This document shows, in pieces, positions 1 through 8,334 of a stretch of DNA of 64,000 nucleotides. The stretch's first letter is position 1; the number at the start of each line of letters is the position of its first letter. Origin of the DNA: Myxococcales bacterium (lineage in GTDB: Bacteria; Myxococcota; UBA727; JABDBI01); assembly GCA_023898405.1 (NCBI GenBank), contig CP060221.1:1240001-1304000 (forward strand). Reading direction: 5' to 3'. Position numbers and translations under genes: made by a program. The notes beneath the pieces are model-generated. The model was not told the origin of the DNA, did not search any database, and saw only the letters and a list, made by a program, of their open reading frames with translations.

Positions 1-953
1 TTGGATTTATCTTGAGCGCGGTTTTAATACCCTGTTTGGGGGTTGTCGCCATTGCTTTTGCGCAAGGTGATTATGAGGCAATTTTTAAGACAGTGTTTCC
101 CAAAAAATTAAGCCTCGCCTTAATTTTTTTGGTTCTTCTCTCATTTATTCCATTCGGTGCAGGCCCACGATGCGTTGTACTCGCTCATGCATCATTACAA
201 ACTTTTTTTCCTATGCCGCCATTGTGGATATTTTCTGTTTGCTTCCTGAGTGCAGCAGTCTACTTGATCAACGACCGCAGTCATCTTGTTGATAACTTGG
301 GAAAGATCCTCACTCCTCTTCTTTTGCTTTCAGTTGCTATCATGGTCTCTTTCGCCTTAATCAATGGCCACATAGATCCGCCGCTCAAAAATAACAGCAC
401 TCTTTTTAAAGAAAGCCTCTTTGAAGGCTATAACACGCAAGATTTACTCTCTTCTTTATTTTTTTCAAGCTCACTCATTATGCTCATAAAATCAAACTTC
501 GAAAGTAAGAGAGAAATCGTACTTACCACACTCAAAGGATCTTTAGTGGCAATCACGCTTCTTACTTCACTGTATGTTTCGCTCATCGCTGCGGCTTCTT
601 TTCACAATGATATTTTGATAGAAAAAAATGGCATTGAGCTTGTTTCTATCCTTGCTAAACATACCTTGGGATCATTTTTAGGCCCCATCGCCGGATTAGC
701 TGTTGCCTTAGCGTGTTTTACCACCGCCATTGCATTGATTTTGGCGTTAAGTGAATTTATCCAGAATCACTTTTTAAAAAAACAAAACAAAAATTTATCT
801 TTGCTGCTCAGCACAACAAGCGTTTTTTTAACATCTTTACTAAAATTTGAAGGCATTATGGCAATCATCTCCCCAGTGATGATGGTTATTTACCCGCTTA
901 TTGTTTTTATTGTACTGGTTTACCTTTGGCAAACATGGCGAAGCAATGCATAA
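1..953 (+). CDS. brnQ: Branched-chain amino acid carrier BrnQ (LIVCS family), 5' end outside window
   Basis: Sodium-coupled inner-membrane importer for Leu/Ile/Val. The frame is open to base 1. It begins in what looks like the first transmembrane segments (GFILSAVLIPCLGVVAIAF resembles the family's early G-F-l-l-x-x-x-l-P-l-l-G segment), so roughly 40-50 residues are missing upstream. About eight further hydrophobic segments follow, along with the family-like stretch IPFGAGPRCVVLAHA (normally I-G-P-l-f-A-i-P-R-t), which is less canonical here. A TTG at base 12 could be taken as a start, but the homologous sequence runs through it, so I treat the gene as truncated by the window. The next feature is a tRNA on the same strand. 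Family assignment is fairly secure; exact substrate is inferred. Confidence 0.8.
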   Translation, partial: GFILSAVLIPCLGVVAIAFAQGDYEAIFKTVFPKKLSLALIFLVLLSFIPFGAGPRCVVLAHASLQTFFPMPPLWIFSVCFLSAAVYLINDRSHLVDNLGKILTPLLLLSVAIMVSFALINGHIDPPLKNNSTLFKESLFEGYNTQDLLSSLFFSSSLIMLIKSNFESKREIVLTTLKGSLVAITLLTSLYVSLIAAASFHNDILIEKNGIELVSILAKHTLGSFLGPIAGLAVALACFTTAIALILALSEFIQNHFLKKQNKNLSLLLSTTSVFLTSLLKFEGIMAIISPVMMVIYPLIVFIVLVYLWQTWRSNA

Positions 954-1068
954 AAGACTATTGCTCCTACCAAACAATAAAAAAATTCATAATGCCAAAA
1001 ATAGCTATAAATTCTTTAACTCTGCTCTCTTGACCAAAAATTCTATTTCGGCATAGTTCTGAATGGAT

Positions 1069-1144
1069 GCCCAGGTAGCTCAGTAGGTAGAGCAGAGGAC
1101 TGAAAATCCTCGTGTCAGCGGTTCGATTCCGTTCCTGGGCACCA
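1069..1144 (+). tRNA. tRNA-Phe (anticodon GAA)
   Basis: A 76-nt cloverleaf. The acceptor arm GCCCAGG pairs with CCTGGGC, the D-loop is TAGCTCAGTAGGTAGAGC, the anticodon stem-loop is AGGACTGAAAATCCT with GAA, and the T-arm is GCGGTTCGATTCCGTT. The 3' CCA is encoded (1142-1144). The sequence is very close to the usual bacterial tRNA-Phe. A rho-independent terminator follows directly. Confidence 0.97.
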
Positions 1145-1146
1145 AA

Positions 1147-1174
1147 AAACACCTTATTTGAGGTGTTTTTTTTT
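1147..1174 (+). terminator. Rho-independent terminator of tRNA-Phe
   Basis: The stem AAACACCT / AGGTGTTT has a 6-nt loop and is followed by a run of T. It starts two bases after the tRNA CCA end. Confidence 0.85.
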
Positions 1175-1290
1175 GCATTTACGACGTGCTCTCTAAATTT
1201 TTAAGTAAAAAATTCATTCGAATAAATCACTGTTGAAAGTGAAAACTAAAAAATATTTACTTAGCTATAAAATATTTTTATATTTTAAAC

Positions 1291-1644
1291 ATGAGTATTC
1301 TACAAGAATTTAAAGAATTTGCACTGAAAGGCAATGTCATTGATTTAGCGGTCGGTCTAATTATTGCCAATGCCTTTGGAAAAATAGTATCTTCGCTCGT
1401 TCAAGATATTTTAATGCCTGTCTTGGGAAAAGTAGTAAGCGATACAAACATTGCCAAATACATAATAACTTTAGCTCCAGCCAAAATAGAACATGGGAAA
1501 GAAATATCACCAGCTGTCATTTTGCATGTGGGTACTTTTTTCTCAACCATAGTTGATTTTTTCTTTATCGCCGCAACGGTTTTTATAGTGGTAAAAGCAA
1601 TAAACCGCGCCCGCAGCGGACTAACTAAGTCTACTCTTAATTAG
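1291..1644 (+). CDS. mscL: Large-conductance mechanosensitive channel MscL
   Basis: Homopentameric inner-membrane emergency valve that opens under hypo-osmotic stress. The N-terminal amphipathic helix and TM1 read MSILQEFKEFALKGNVIDLA then VGLIIANAFGKIVSSLV, the diagnostic MscL sequence (F-x-x-F-x-x-x-G-N-V-x-D-L-A-V-G). A short periplasmic loop is followed by TM2 around residues 72-103. At 117 aa it is shorter than the usual 130-150 aa: the C-terminal cytoplasmic helix bundle is almost absent, ending shortly after TM2 (KAINRARSGLTKSTLN). The 3' end overlaps the convergent ribA end by 24 bp. No strong ribosome binding site is visible upstream of the ATG. Confidence 0.93.
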   Translation: MSILQEFKEFALKGNVIDLAVGLIIANAFGKIVSSLVQDILMPVLGKVVSDTNIAKYIITLAPAKIEHGKEISPAVILHVGTFFSTIVDFFFIAATVFIVVKAINRARSGLTKSTLN

Positions 1645-2295
1645 TTTTGCTCCCAAAGAATCAGAACTGAGTTTTTCTTCGTCAAGAAAATGTCCCATTC
1701 TTTGACCTTTTACTTTTAAGTAGTCCTGTGCCAAATGATGCACATCCGTCAACAGCGGTAGACGCTCAAGGACATGAATACCTGCATTCACTAAGGAATC
1801 AACCTTCATTGGGTTATTGGTTAGTACACGAACTGAGGCTACCCCAAGATCTCGCAAAATACGGATGGCACAACAAAAATCACGGCTGTCATCTGGAAAC
1901 CCCAGAATTCGATTAGCATCTACCGTATCAACGCCCTTTTCTTGCAAATGATAGGCTTTAATTTTGTTTCCAAGACCAATACCACGCCCTTCTTGACGTA
2001 AATACAAAAGAATACCGGTACCTTCATTTTCGATGAGAGAAAGAGCTTTATCCAGCTGATGTTTACAATCACATTTTTGTGATGAAAAAACTTCTCCAGT
2101 CAAACACTCAGACTGAATTCGCAAAAGAACACCCGGTTTATTTGCCACATCACCTTTAATTAAGGCAACATGCTCGAGGCCATCCTGTAGATGATAGACG
2201 ATACAACGAAAGTCACCAAAGTTTGTTGGCAACACTGTTTCTGCAAAGCGTAATGTTTCAGCCATAATCGCTTCTTTGTTTAAGCAAGCAACCAT
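1621..2295 (-). CDS. ribA: GTP cyclohydrolase II (riboflavin biosynthesis)
   Basis: Converts GTP to 2,5-diamino-6-ribosylamino-pyrimidinone phosphate, formate and pyrophosphate, the first committed step of riboflavin synthesis. Visible hallmarks are the zinc-binding segment GEVFSSQKCDCKHQL, the GTP-binding and catalytic stretch YLRQEGRGIGLGNKIKAY, and LTNNPMK towards the C-terminus. It is a stand-alone RibA, not fused to RibB. The start could be 2295 (AGGT about 6 nt upstream) or the internal Met 10 residues in (2265). Another riboflavin gene, ribH, lies 22 kb away, so the pathway is dispersed here. No FMN riboswitch is recognisable upstream. Confidence 0.95.
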   Translation of the reverse strand: MVACLNKEAIMAETLRFAETVLPTNFGDFRCIVYHLQDGLEHVALIKGDVANKPGVLLRIQSECLTGEVFSSQKCDCKHQLDKALSLIENEGTGILLYLRQEGRGIGLGNKIKAYHLQEKGVDTVDANRILGFPDDSRDFCCAIRILRDLGVASVRVLTNNPMKVDSLVNAGIHVLERLPLLTDVHHLAQDYLKVKGQRMGHFLDEEKLSSDSLGAKLIKSRLS

Positions 2296-2476
2296 ATAAT
2301 ACCTAGAAATAATTTTTTTTGTATATTAGCACTGGGATTTTGTTCGTCTAGCATAGGCCGCCAGGCCAGAAAAAATAGTAATTTCAATATATTGAAAAGA
2401 AACAACCCTAATCCTTGACCCCTAAAATGTCTGTGACTATGGCAATAAGTGGATTTAATAATTTTAGAGGATTAAG

Positions 2477-2755
2477 ATGCCTATTTATGAATACAAGTGT
2501 GAACAATGTCATGAAATCTTGGAAGTTTTGCAAAGAGCAGACGAAGAGGCACCTGAAAAATGCGTTCATTGCGGCGCTCAATGGACTTTAAAAAAAATTG
2601 TCAGCAACAGTTCTTTTCATTTGAAAGGAGGTGGATGGTACAAGGATTTATATTCATCGACCAAGCCAAATGACAATAAAGCTTCCACCTCAAAAGATTC
2701 AAAATCAAAGAAGCCAAAAGAAAGTGCAAGCAAAAAGAAATGCAATAAAACTTAA
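2477..2755 (+). CDS. FmdB-type zinc-ribbon putative regulatory protein
   Basis: A 92-aa protein. It starts with the FmdB/CxxC_CxxC_SSSS signature: MPIYEYKCEQC near the N-terminus, a second pair in CVHCG, and the characteristic SNSSFHLKGGGWYKD segment. A Lys/Ser-rich basic tail follows and ends in KKKCNKT. The family is a small zinc ribbon annotated as regulatory, but its function is unproven. A good ribosome binding site (GAGGATTAAG) precedes the ATG. It sits 13 bp upstream of a ferritin-like gene on the same strand, so the two are probably one operon. Confidence 0.85.
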   Translation: MPIYEYKCEQCHEILEVLQRADEEAPEKCVHCGAQWTLKKIVSNSSFHLKGGGWYKDLYSSTKPNDNKASTSKDSKSKKPKESASKKKCNKT

Positions 2756-2768
2756 AATAGGAGACCAC

Positions 2769-3314
2769 ATGGGCAAAAAAGCATTTATTTCAGATATTAA
2801 AAAAATCCGAGAGCGTGCTCGCAAACACATGGAAGAAGGAGCCGTCACTGAAGGCTATAGAGCAGATCGCAAACAAGTGATAGCTATACTCAATGAAGCT
2901 CTCGCCACAGAAATTGTTTGTATCTTGCGTTATAAGAGTCATTTTTTTCTAGCCAGTGGTATTCATTCTGAAACAGTTGCCAAAGAATTTCTTGAGCATG
3001 CGAATGAAGAACAAGCTCATGCTGATGCAATTTCTGCCCGCATTGTACAGCTTGGAGGAAGGCCCAATTGGTCGCCCGAAGGGCTGGAGTCAAGAAGCCA
3101 CGCAGAATATGTTGAGGGCCAAGATCTTAAACAAATGATCGAAGAAAATCTTGTTGCAGAGAGAATTGCCATCGATAGCTATCGGGAAATGATCGCTTAT
3201 GTCGGTGATGACGATCCTACAACGAGAAGAATTTTAGAAGTAATTTTAGAACAAGAAGAAGAACACGCTGATGATTTGGCCAATCTCATGAGCGATTTAG
3301 GAAAAAGCAAATAA
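2769..3314 (+). CDS. Ferritin-like / bacterioferritin-type diiron protein
   Basis: A 181-aa four-helix-bundle protein likely to bind a diiron centre and handle iron storage or peroxide. Candidate ligands fall in helix pairs: EALATEIVCILRYKSHFF, then EFLEHANEEQAHADAI (E-x-x-H), then ENLVAERIAIDSYREM, then LEQEEEHADDLANLM (E-x-x-H). This matches the bacterioferritin-like pattern. I chose the ATG at 2769 because TAGGAGACCAC lies just upstream; an open frame extends further 5' but overlaps fmdB out of frame. A terminator follows the stop codon. The exact subfamily (bacterioferritin versus other ferritin-like) is not settled. Confidence 0.85.
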   Translation: MGKKAFISDIKKIRERARKHMEEGAVTEGYRADRKQVIAILNEALATEIVCILRYKSHFFLASGIHSETVAKEFLEHANEEQAHADAISARIVQLGGRPNWSPEGLESRSHAEYVEGQDLKQMIEENLVAERIAIDSYREMIAYVGDDDPTTRRILEVILEQEEEHADDLANLMSDLGKSK

Positions 3315-3345
3315 AAAGCGAACCATTAGGGTCCGCTTTTTACTT
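3313..3345 (+). terminator. Rho-independent terminator after ferritin-like gene
   Basis: The stem AAAAGCGAACC / GGTCCGCTTTT has one internal A-C mismatch, a 5-nt loop and a short T run. It overlaps the stop codon of the ferritin-like gene. Confidence 0.7.
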
Positions 3346-3376
3346 TAGCGTATCTGCTTTTATATTTTTATACTGA

Positions 3377-4318
3377 TCAATCCAGCGCTAATTCACTGGT
3401 CGATCGCTCATCTTCAAAAGTCTTTGGCTTTAGTTGAGAAGCTGATGCACCAGCTAGGAAGCGATCTGAAACTCTAATTGCCAATGCTCCATCAGGGGCA
3501 TTATAGGTTTCCACAAATCCTTTGGCCAACAGCTTGTCGAGCACCATGCGTCGATTATCAGGCGTTGTGTCGAGGTGGGCAGAGCGCCAGCGTGTAAGAA
3601 AATAGCCAAGCCCAACATAACCACCACTAAATTTATTCTGTGCTTGTTGCAGTTCAGCAAGAAAAGAATCCATCGAGATATCACCTGTTACGGTAGAAAT
3701 TTCTAAATTCGACTCATGTTCAGTAACATAAGGTGAATAACTATCTTCATCAGGACCGATTTCTCGTTCAAATTCAGGTAGCCCTTCCAACATATCAATG
3801 TGATCAAAAGCTGCACTCCTAATACGCTTGCTTACGCCTGTCCCCCCCCAACTGGCAATAAAAGCTTGCTTGCCAAGTTGACGTACTGCTTTAATCGCTG
3901 GTGCGTAATCGGCATCGCCCGACATCAATACTAAAATGTCGTAAGAATTTTGTGCTGCCATCTGAACCATATGGGCCACCATTGTGGTGTCCACTTCTTT
4001 TTCCAAAATGTAGCGATTTTCTGTTCCACAATCAGTACAGGTAATGGAGCCAACTTTACGTTTAAAAGTATGTACAAAAAAACCTGGCTGAGTTTCAAGC
4101 ATATCGAGAAAACCTGCCAGTTTTTGTTGAGGATCTGCTTGCCCTTGCTGAATTGAATCATCTATTCCTGTGTAATAATAGGCTCCCCAAAGACAATTTC
4201 CTCCGGCTTTTTCGACCAACCAATCAGCCAAACGAGCAAAATCAATTCTTCTACCCTTAGCCGCCTCACGCCATCCAGAATAAAAATTTTTTCCATCGAA
4301 AAATAGAGCAACACGCAT
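3377..4318 (-). CDS. NYN-domain (LabA/DUF88, PIN-like) protein, putative RNase
   Basis: 313 aa. The N-terminal ~190 residues form a NYN/PIN-like nuclease fold. The acidic residues expected for metal binding are visible: MRVALFFDGKNF (D8), EKEVDTTMVAHMV (D of the D-T motif), and VLMSGDADYAPAI (S-G-D-x-D-Y). A Cys pair (ITCTDCGTENRY) may bind metal. The C-terminal ~100 residues look like a small winged-helix-type domain (FSGGYVGLGYFLTRWRSAHL). Function is inferred as RNA cleavage or processing; no partner gene is adjacent. A run of eight G occurs inside the coding strand at SWGGTGVSKR (3842-3849), a potential slippage site. Confidence 0.8.
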   Translation of the reverse strand: MRVALFFDGKNFYSGWREAAKGRRIDFARLADWLVEKAGGNCLWGAYYYTGIDDSIQQGQADPQQKLAGFLDMLETQPGFFVHTFKRKVGSITCTDCGTENRYILEKEVDTTMVAHMVQMAAQNSYDILVLMSGDADYAPAIKAVRQLGKQAFIASWGGTGVSKRIRSAAFDHIDMLEGLPEFEREIGPDEDSYSPYVTEHESNLEISTVTGDISMDSFLAELQQAQNKFSGGYVGLGYFLTRWRSAHLDTTPDNRRMVLDKLLAKGFVETYNAPDGALAIRVSDRFLAGASASQLKPKTFEDERSTSELALD

Positions 4319-4374
4319 TTACTAACCCCACATGAAGAAATTGTTCTCCAAAAAATTATTAACTTCTAAACTTT

Positions 4375-5454
4375 TTACCATGTACAATTAACTTTCACTG
4401 GCACACTAACCAATATTTCTTTTGTAACGGCTTCGAGTCGTTGTCGAACTGCCTTTTTATAAAGATCATTTCGCACTTTCTCAAGTGCGGTTTCACTCAT
4501 ATCCGTCGACAGTAGCTTTTCTATCCGCACAATCATAACTACCGCACCACCATCTACAAATGGCTTGGTAATCAAAGTTGAAGGGTCACTTTTAAGTTGC
4601 GCCTCATACTGCGTTCTTAAAACTCCCTCTTCGTATTCTATTGCACCACTAAACCTTACATCCTTGTCTTGTTCATACTTCACTTTTAAACTTTTTAAGG
4701 ATTTTTTTGACAAAAACTCCTTTCTAATATCGTTTGCTTTGCTAAATTGAGAAGTTGCAGTAACTTCCTTGGTTTTTATATTATCTTGCTTGCCAGGAAG
4801 TACTGAAACAAACACCACTTCAACTTTTTTATTTTGAGATTTATTTTGTTCTAGGGCTCGTTTAGCATCTTTATCAGTTATTTGAATACTGCTTGCGATA
4901 GAGGCTTCAATTTGGTTTTTTAAAATCAAAAAAGCAGTCTCGTACGAGTACTGCTGAAGCGTCGTAAAATAAGGAGCACCACGCAGAATTTTATCAAATT
5001 GATCTCTGTTGAGTTTATTTTCCTTCATGATCTTTAGAATGTGCTCTTCTGCTGCCTTATGGGTATCCATCGTACTAAATTTAAGTCTGCGGGCATAAAT
5101 GCTAAGAGCGCGATCTCGCAAGAGTTCTTGTAGCGCCTCAGAGGGATTGAGCTGTAATTCAAGAGCTTTCTTATTGACATCACTCAGCAAAATCGGCGGT
5201 TCAGAATCAACGATCGCACAGATTTTATCGATTAACTCATTGTTATCGCTAGATTTTATGAGAAGAACTTCTTCACTCAGCGCATTTGGCTTTTCTTTGG
5301 CTTTTTCAGCCAAAGCGGTAGTATCAAGTGGCGGAATTATCTGTTCAACTCTAGATTTTTGAGCCAAGCGCGCAGGAGTACAAGACCCTAGAAAGGCCAA
5401 AATAGCACATGGCACACTGTATAGCAGTAAGCTAAAAAAAACATTCATATTCAA
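4375..5454 (-). CDS. SurA/PpiC-type lipoprotein chaperone (peptidyl-prolyl isomerase-like)
   Basis: 359 aa. The N-terminal signal peptide ends in a plausible lipobox (AFLGSC), so it is probably membrane-anchored in the envelope. The segment IDKICAIVDSEPPILLSDVNK matches the opening strand of SurA-type chaperones (I-x-A-V-V-N-x-x-x-I-L-x-S-D). A helical region and a degenerate parvulin-like domain around residues 200-320 follow. Likely role: periplasmic folding of outer-membrane proteins. It lies just downstream of, and on the same strand as, a second PpiC-like lipoprotein, but a terminator separates them. Parvulin catalytic residues are not clearly identifiable, so it may be a chaperone rather than an isomerase. 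Confidence 0.75.
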   Translation of the reverse strand: MNMNVFFSLLLYSVPCAILAFLGSCTPARLAQKSRVEQIIPPLDTTALAEKAKEKPNALSEEVLLIKSSDNNELIDKICAIVDSEPPILLSDVNKKALELQLNPSEALQELLRDRALSIYARRLKFSTMDTHKAAEEHILKIMKENKLNRDQFDKILRGAPYFTTLQQYSYETAFLILKNQIEASIASSIQITDKDAKRALEQNKSQNKKVEVVFVSVLPGKQDNIKTKEVTATSQFSKANDIRKEFLSKKSLKSLKVKYEQDKDVRFSGAIEYEEGVLRTQYEAQLKSDPSTLITKPFVDGGAVVMIVRIEKLLSTDMSETALEKVRNDLYKKAVRQRLEAVTKEILVSVPVKVNCTW

Positions 5455-5492
5455 ATCCCGCTTTGCCCGACTCCATAGAACATTATTCGCGC

Positions 5493-5527
5493 AAAAAAAA
5501 GGCCAGCCGTAAAGACTGACGTTTTTT
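5493..5527 (-). terminator. Rho-independent terminator of the PpiC lipoprotein gene
   Basis: On the minus strand the stem is GTCAGTC / GGCTGGC (7 bp with two G-U pairs), with a TTTAC loop followed by CC and eight T. It lies 36 bp past the stop of the gene ending at 5563. Confidence 0.7.
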
Positions 5528-5562
5528 AACCTTAACCCTCAGTATTTTATAGTTAAATAAAT

Positions 5563-6564
5563 TTAATGAGCGCTGGCGGTGGATTTTTCATCTGTCAATT
5601 TTTCTTCACCTAATTTGGCAACCAAATCCTTGTGAATATTAATTTTATATTTCTTACGAATATCATTCATGAAGTTTTCATAAACTTTTCCTCGTTGTTC
5701 ATATGCGATACGCTTTTGAATTTTTGGCTTGGCATCTGCAAAACTTTCATTCAAAGCTTTGCGCGATCCTGTTTTCATAATGACAAAATAATTTGTACCA
5801 TTTGATAAAATAGGACCCACCTCTCCTACTTTTTCCATTTTTTTAGCAAGCTCAAAGGAACCCTTACCAAATTTATTGTCAAAATCAGCTTTTTCTAAAT
5901 AGCTCGATTCATTGGTCTCAAAATTGATCTTCATAGAATTCATATTTTTTTGCGCATGCTTTAATGCCAAGCGAGCGAATTCCTTGGTGTTAGCGTTTTT
6001 TACCGTCTCCTTAGCATCTTTTTGCAATTCAGCTGCTAATTTTTTGGCATCTTTTTCATTGCTCTGATACGGAATAGCAAAATAGGCTACCTTAACGGCC
6101 TCACTGCGATTATAAAGATTGGGATTATTTTCGTAGTGCTCTTTCATCTCTTCTTCAGTAGCCACATATTCATCTTGGGCCTTATTCAGCATTTTGCGCA
6201 TTAATTTTTGTACAACAATTTTCTCAATATCCCTCTTCACATCCACATCATTTAAGAGCCCTTCTTCTATCGCTTCAAGAAAAAGAGCTCGTTGATGGAC
6301 AGCGTTTTTCGTATACTCAATCTTTTTTGTCTCGGTGTTTAGGTGAGGAGCTCCTCTAAATGTTCCCTGTCTCGATAAAAAATCTTCACTCAGCTCCTCC
6401 AATGTAAGCACGGTATTTCCTACTTCTGCGATAGGTGTTCCTTTAGAAGATTTAAATACTATGCTAATATCTTCTCCCGTTTTTTTAGTTGCATTTTTAT
6501 TACAAGCAAAAGTCAAAGATAAAATCATCAAAGCAAAGGTTAAACTGCTGGTTATTTTTTTCAT
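5563..6564 (-). CDS. PpiC-type parvulin-like lipoprotein
   Basis: 333 aa. The signal peptide has a lipobox-like end (SLTFACNKN). An N-terminal SurA-like segment (IAEVGNTVLTLEELSEDF) is followed by a long helical region with the typical VATEEEMKEHYENNPNLYN linker that precedes parvulin domains. The parvulin-like part spans about residues 150-270 (EAVKVAYFAIPY, FELAKKMEKVGEVGPILSNGTNYFVIMKTGSRK). The role is probably envelope protein folding, alongside the neighbouring SurA-like lipoprotein. The C-terminal KINIHKDL is also family-typical. It is transcribed away from mpl and has its own terminator. Confidence 0.85.
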   Translation of the reverse strand: MKKITSSLTFALMILSLTFACNKNATKKTGEDISIVFKSSKGTPIAEVGNTVLTLEELSEDFLSRQGTFRGAPHLNTETKKIEYTKNAVHQRALFLEAIEEGLLNDVDVKRDIEKIVVQKLMRKMLNKAQDEYVATEEEMKEHYENNPNLYNRSEAVKVAYFAIPYQSNEKDAKKLAAELQKDAKETVKNANTKEFARLALKHAQKNMNSMKINFETNESSYLEKADFDNKFGKGSFELAKKMEKVGEVGPILSNGTNYFVIMKTGSRKALNESFADAKPKIQKRIAYEQRGKVYENFMNDIRKKYKINIHKDLVAKLGEEKLTDEKSTASAH

Positions 6565-6670
6565 ATTCTTCCTCGCGACAATTAAAAATGCTCGCTCTAT
6601 AAGCGTACTTTACACAATCTTGGTTTTATTTTTAATAAGATGATGAAATCTAAAAATTATTTGAAATTTT

Positions 6671-8080
6671 TTATGAAAAAATATGCGGTAGTTTATTCAA
6701 GATTCCACCGAATGCACCATTCGACATAAATAACAGCACGACATCATCGCTGGCACATTTAATTTCTTTTTGCACTTGTTCGTAGTCAGTACATGCATGT
6801 GCCTGAACCCCTCTGTTATTGAGTGATTGCGCAATAAGCAAAGTGTCAATTTTTTTATCCGCGGGTAAATCGCGTCCAACCGGCGCAAAAATTGCTTTAT
6901 CACACGCTAAAAACGCTTCTTGATAGGCGCTCTCAAAAATTTTACTGCAACTTGTGGCCGAACGTGGTTCAAAAATAGCCCATATTTTTTTTTGAGGATA
7001 CTTTTGCTGTGTGGCCCATATCGTCTCTTTTACAGCGCTGGGATGATGGGCAAAGTCATCAATAGCTATTATTTTTTTTTGGTCAAAAATCTCTTCCATT
7101 CGTCGCTTGACACCTTTGAAAGAAGAAAAACCCTGAGCGATTTCATCATGCTCAAGCCCATATTCTTTAAGCATGGTGTAACAACCAAGGGCATTAGAAA
7201 GATTATGCTTGCCGTAGAGTGGAATGCTGAGCACTGGAGAAACACCTTTTAGAGAGCCTACCTTAAAACTCATCCCTTTTTCGTCAAAAATACTCTCCAC
7301 AGCCTGATAGTCAGCGCCTGCGCCATAAGATACTAGTTTTGCTTTTGTTTGAGAGCACTTTAAAGCCGCATGAATATTTTTATCTGCAACATTGTAAACA
7401 ATTGTTCTATCCTGATTGAGCGTTTTTAATAGCTTAGAAAAAGCATCGATAATTGACTCTAGATCTGGATAGATATCTGCGTGATCATATTCAATTGAAG
7501 TAATCAACAAGTAATGCGGATTGTAATGAATAAATTTAGGCCTTTTATCAAAATAGGCTGTATCGTATTCATCACCTTCAACCACAAAGGGATAGTGTTG
7601 TTTTTTAGAAGAAACCCGAAAACTTTCACCAAAATTTATAGGAATACCGCCTATCAAAAAACCCGGATCCCTACCAGCCTGATAAAGACAGTGAGCTAAC
7701 AGGGCAGAGCAGGTAGTTTTTCCATGTGTTCCACTAGCAACCAATGGAATAGATTGAGTTAAAAAAAATTTATTTAAAGCGCTTGGAAAAGATTCGTAGG
7801 CAATACTGGCTTCTCTTAATGCCTGGGCCTCTGGATTATCTTTTCTGATAACGTTACCTACAATCACTAAATCGGGTCTTTTTTGCAGATTTTCACTTTT
7901 ATAAGGTGTTGTATAAGAAATATTCCACTCGTCTAATTTTTCTTTCATGGGCGAATACACTGCGTTATCAGAACCGCTTACATGATGCCCACTTTTTTTA
8001 AGTAAACCAGCAAAAGCGCCCATTCCAGTGCCACCAATACCCATTAGGTAAATATCTCGTAACTGTTCTTTGTTAAACAT
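6671..8080 (-). CDS. mpl: UDP-N-acetylmuramate:L-Ala-gamma-D-Glu-meso-DAP ligase (murein recycling)
   Basis: 469 aa. Mur-ligase family enzyme that reattaches recycled tripeptide to UDP-MurNAc in the cytoplasm. Motifs: the dinucleotide-like start IYLMGIGGTGMGAFAGLLKKSGHHVSGSD, the ATP P-loop VASGTHGKTTCSALLA, VVEGDEYDTAYFDKRPKF (Mpl-specific; MurC has E-A-D-E-S-D), and the C-terminal IAIDDFAHHPSAVKETI. The EGDEYDTA motif favours Mpl over MurC. I place the start at 8080 (GGAG 9 nt upstream); 21 more residues are open upstream but do not look like the family. Its presence implies a DAP-type diderm murein recycling pathway. Confidence 0.93.
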   Translation of the reverse strand: MFNKEQLRDIYLMGIGGTGMGAFAGLLKKSGHHVSGSDNAVYSPMKEKLDEWNISYTTPYKSENLQKRPDLVIVGNVIRKDNPEAQALREASIAYESFPSALNKFFLTQSIPLVASGTHGKTTCSALLAHCLYQAGRDPGFLIGGIPINFGESFRVSSKKQHYPFVVEGDEYDTAYFDKRPKFIHYNPHYLLITSIEYDHADIYPDLESIIDAFSKLLKTLNQDRTIVYNVADKNIHAALKCSQTKAKLVSYGAGADYQAVESIFDEKGMSFKVGSLKGVSPVLSIPLYGKHNLSNALGCYTMLKEYGLEHDEIAQGFSSFKGVKRRMEEIFDQKKIIAIDDFAHHPSAVKETIWATQQKYPQKKIWAIFEPRSATSCSKIFESAYQEAFLACDKAIFAPVGRDLPADKKIDTLLIAQSLNNRGVQAHACTDYEQVQKEIKCASDDVVLLFMSNGAFGGILNKLPHIFS

Positions 8081-8334
8081 GTGCAATGCTCCGCTTGACC
8101 ATTGGGGTTTTGAGTTTACCAATAACTTTCTTGTGACTTTCATTGGACGTTTTTGGTTATTTTGCTTAAAGCCTTGTGTGCCGGATAGTTTTCACAAAAG
8201 CAAGTGTTAACCACTAAGCTTGAGAAAAAACAGACTTGACCGGGCAAAAATGGATTCGTATAGGTTAAGCGAGTAAAATATATATTTTAAGGTAAATAGA
8301 AGCTGCTTCTTTTTTGAACGAGGGTTGACATAAC

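Noticed and set aside
967..1152. Minus-strand open frame of 61 codons across the tRNA
   Set aside because: It is the antisense of tRNA-Phe and its terminator; the GAQERNRTADTRIFSPLLY-type product is a well-known false call opposite tRNA genes.
2296..2476. Possible FMN riboswitch between ribA and fmdB, and likewise before ribH
   Set aside because: None of the conserved RFN helix sequences can be found in these short AT-rich gaps.
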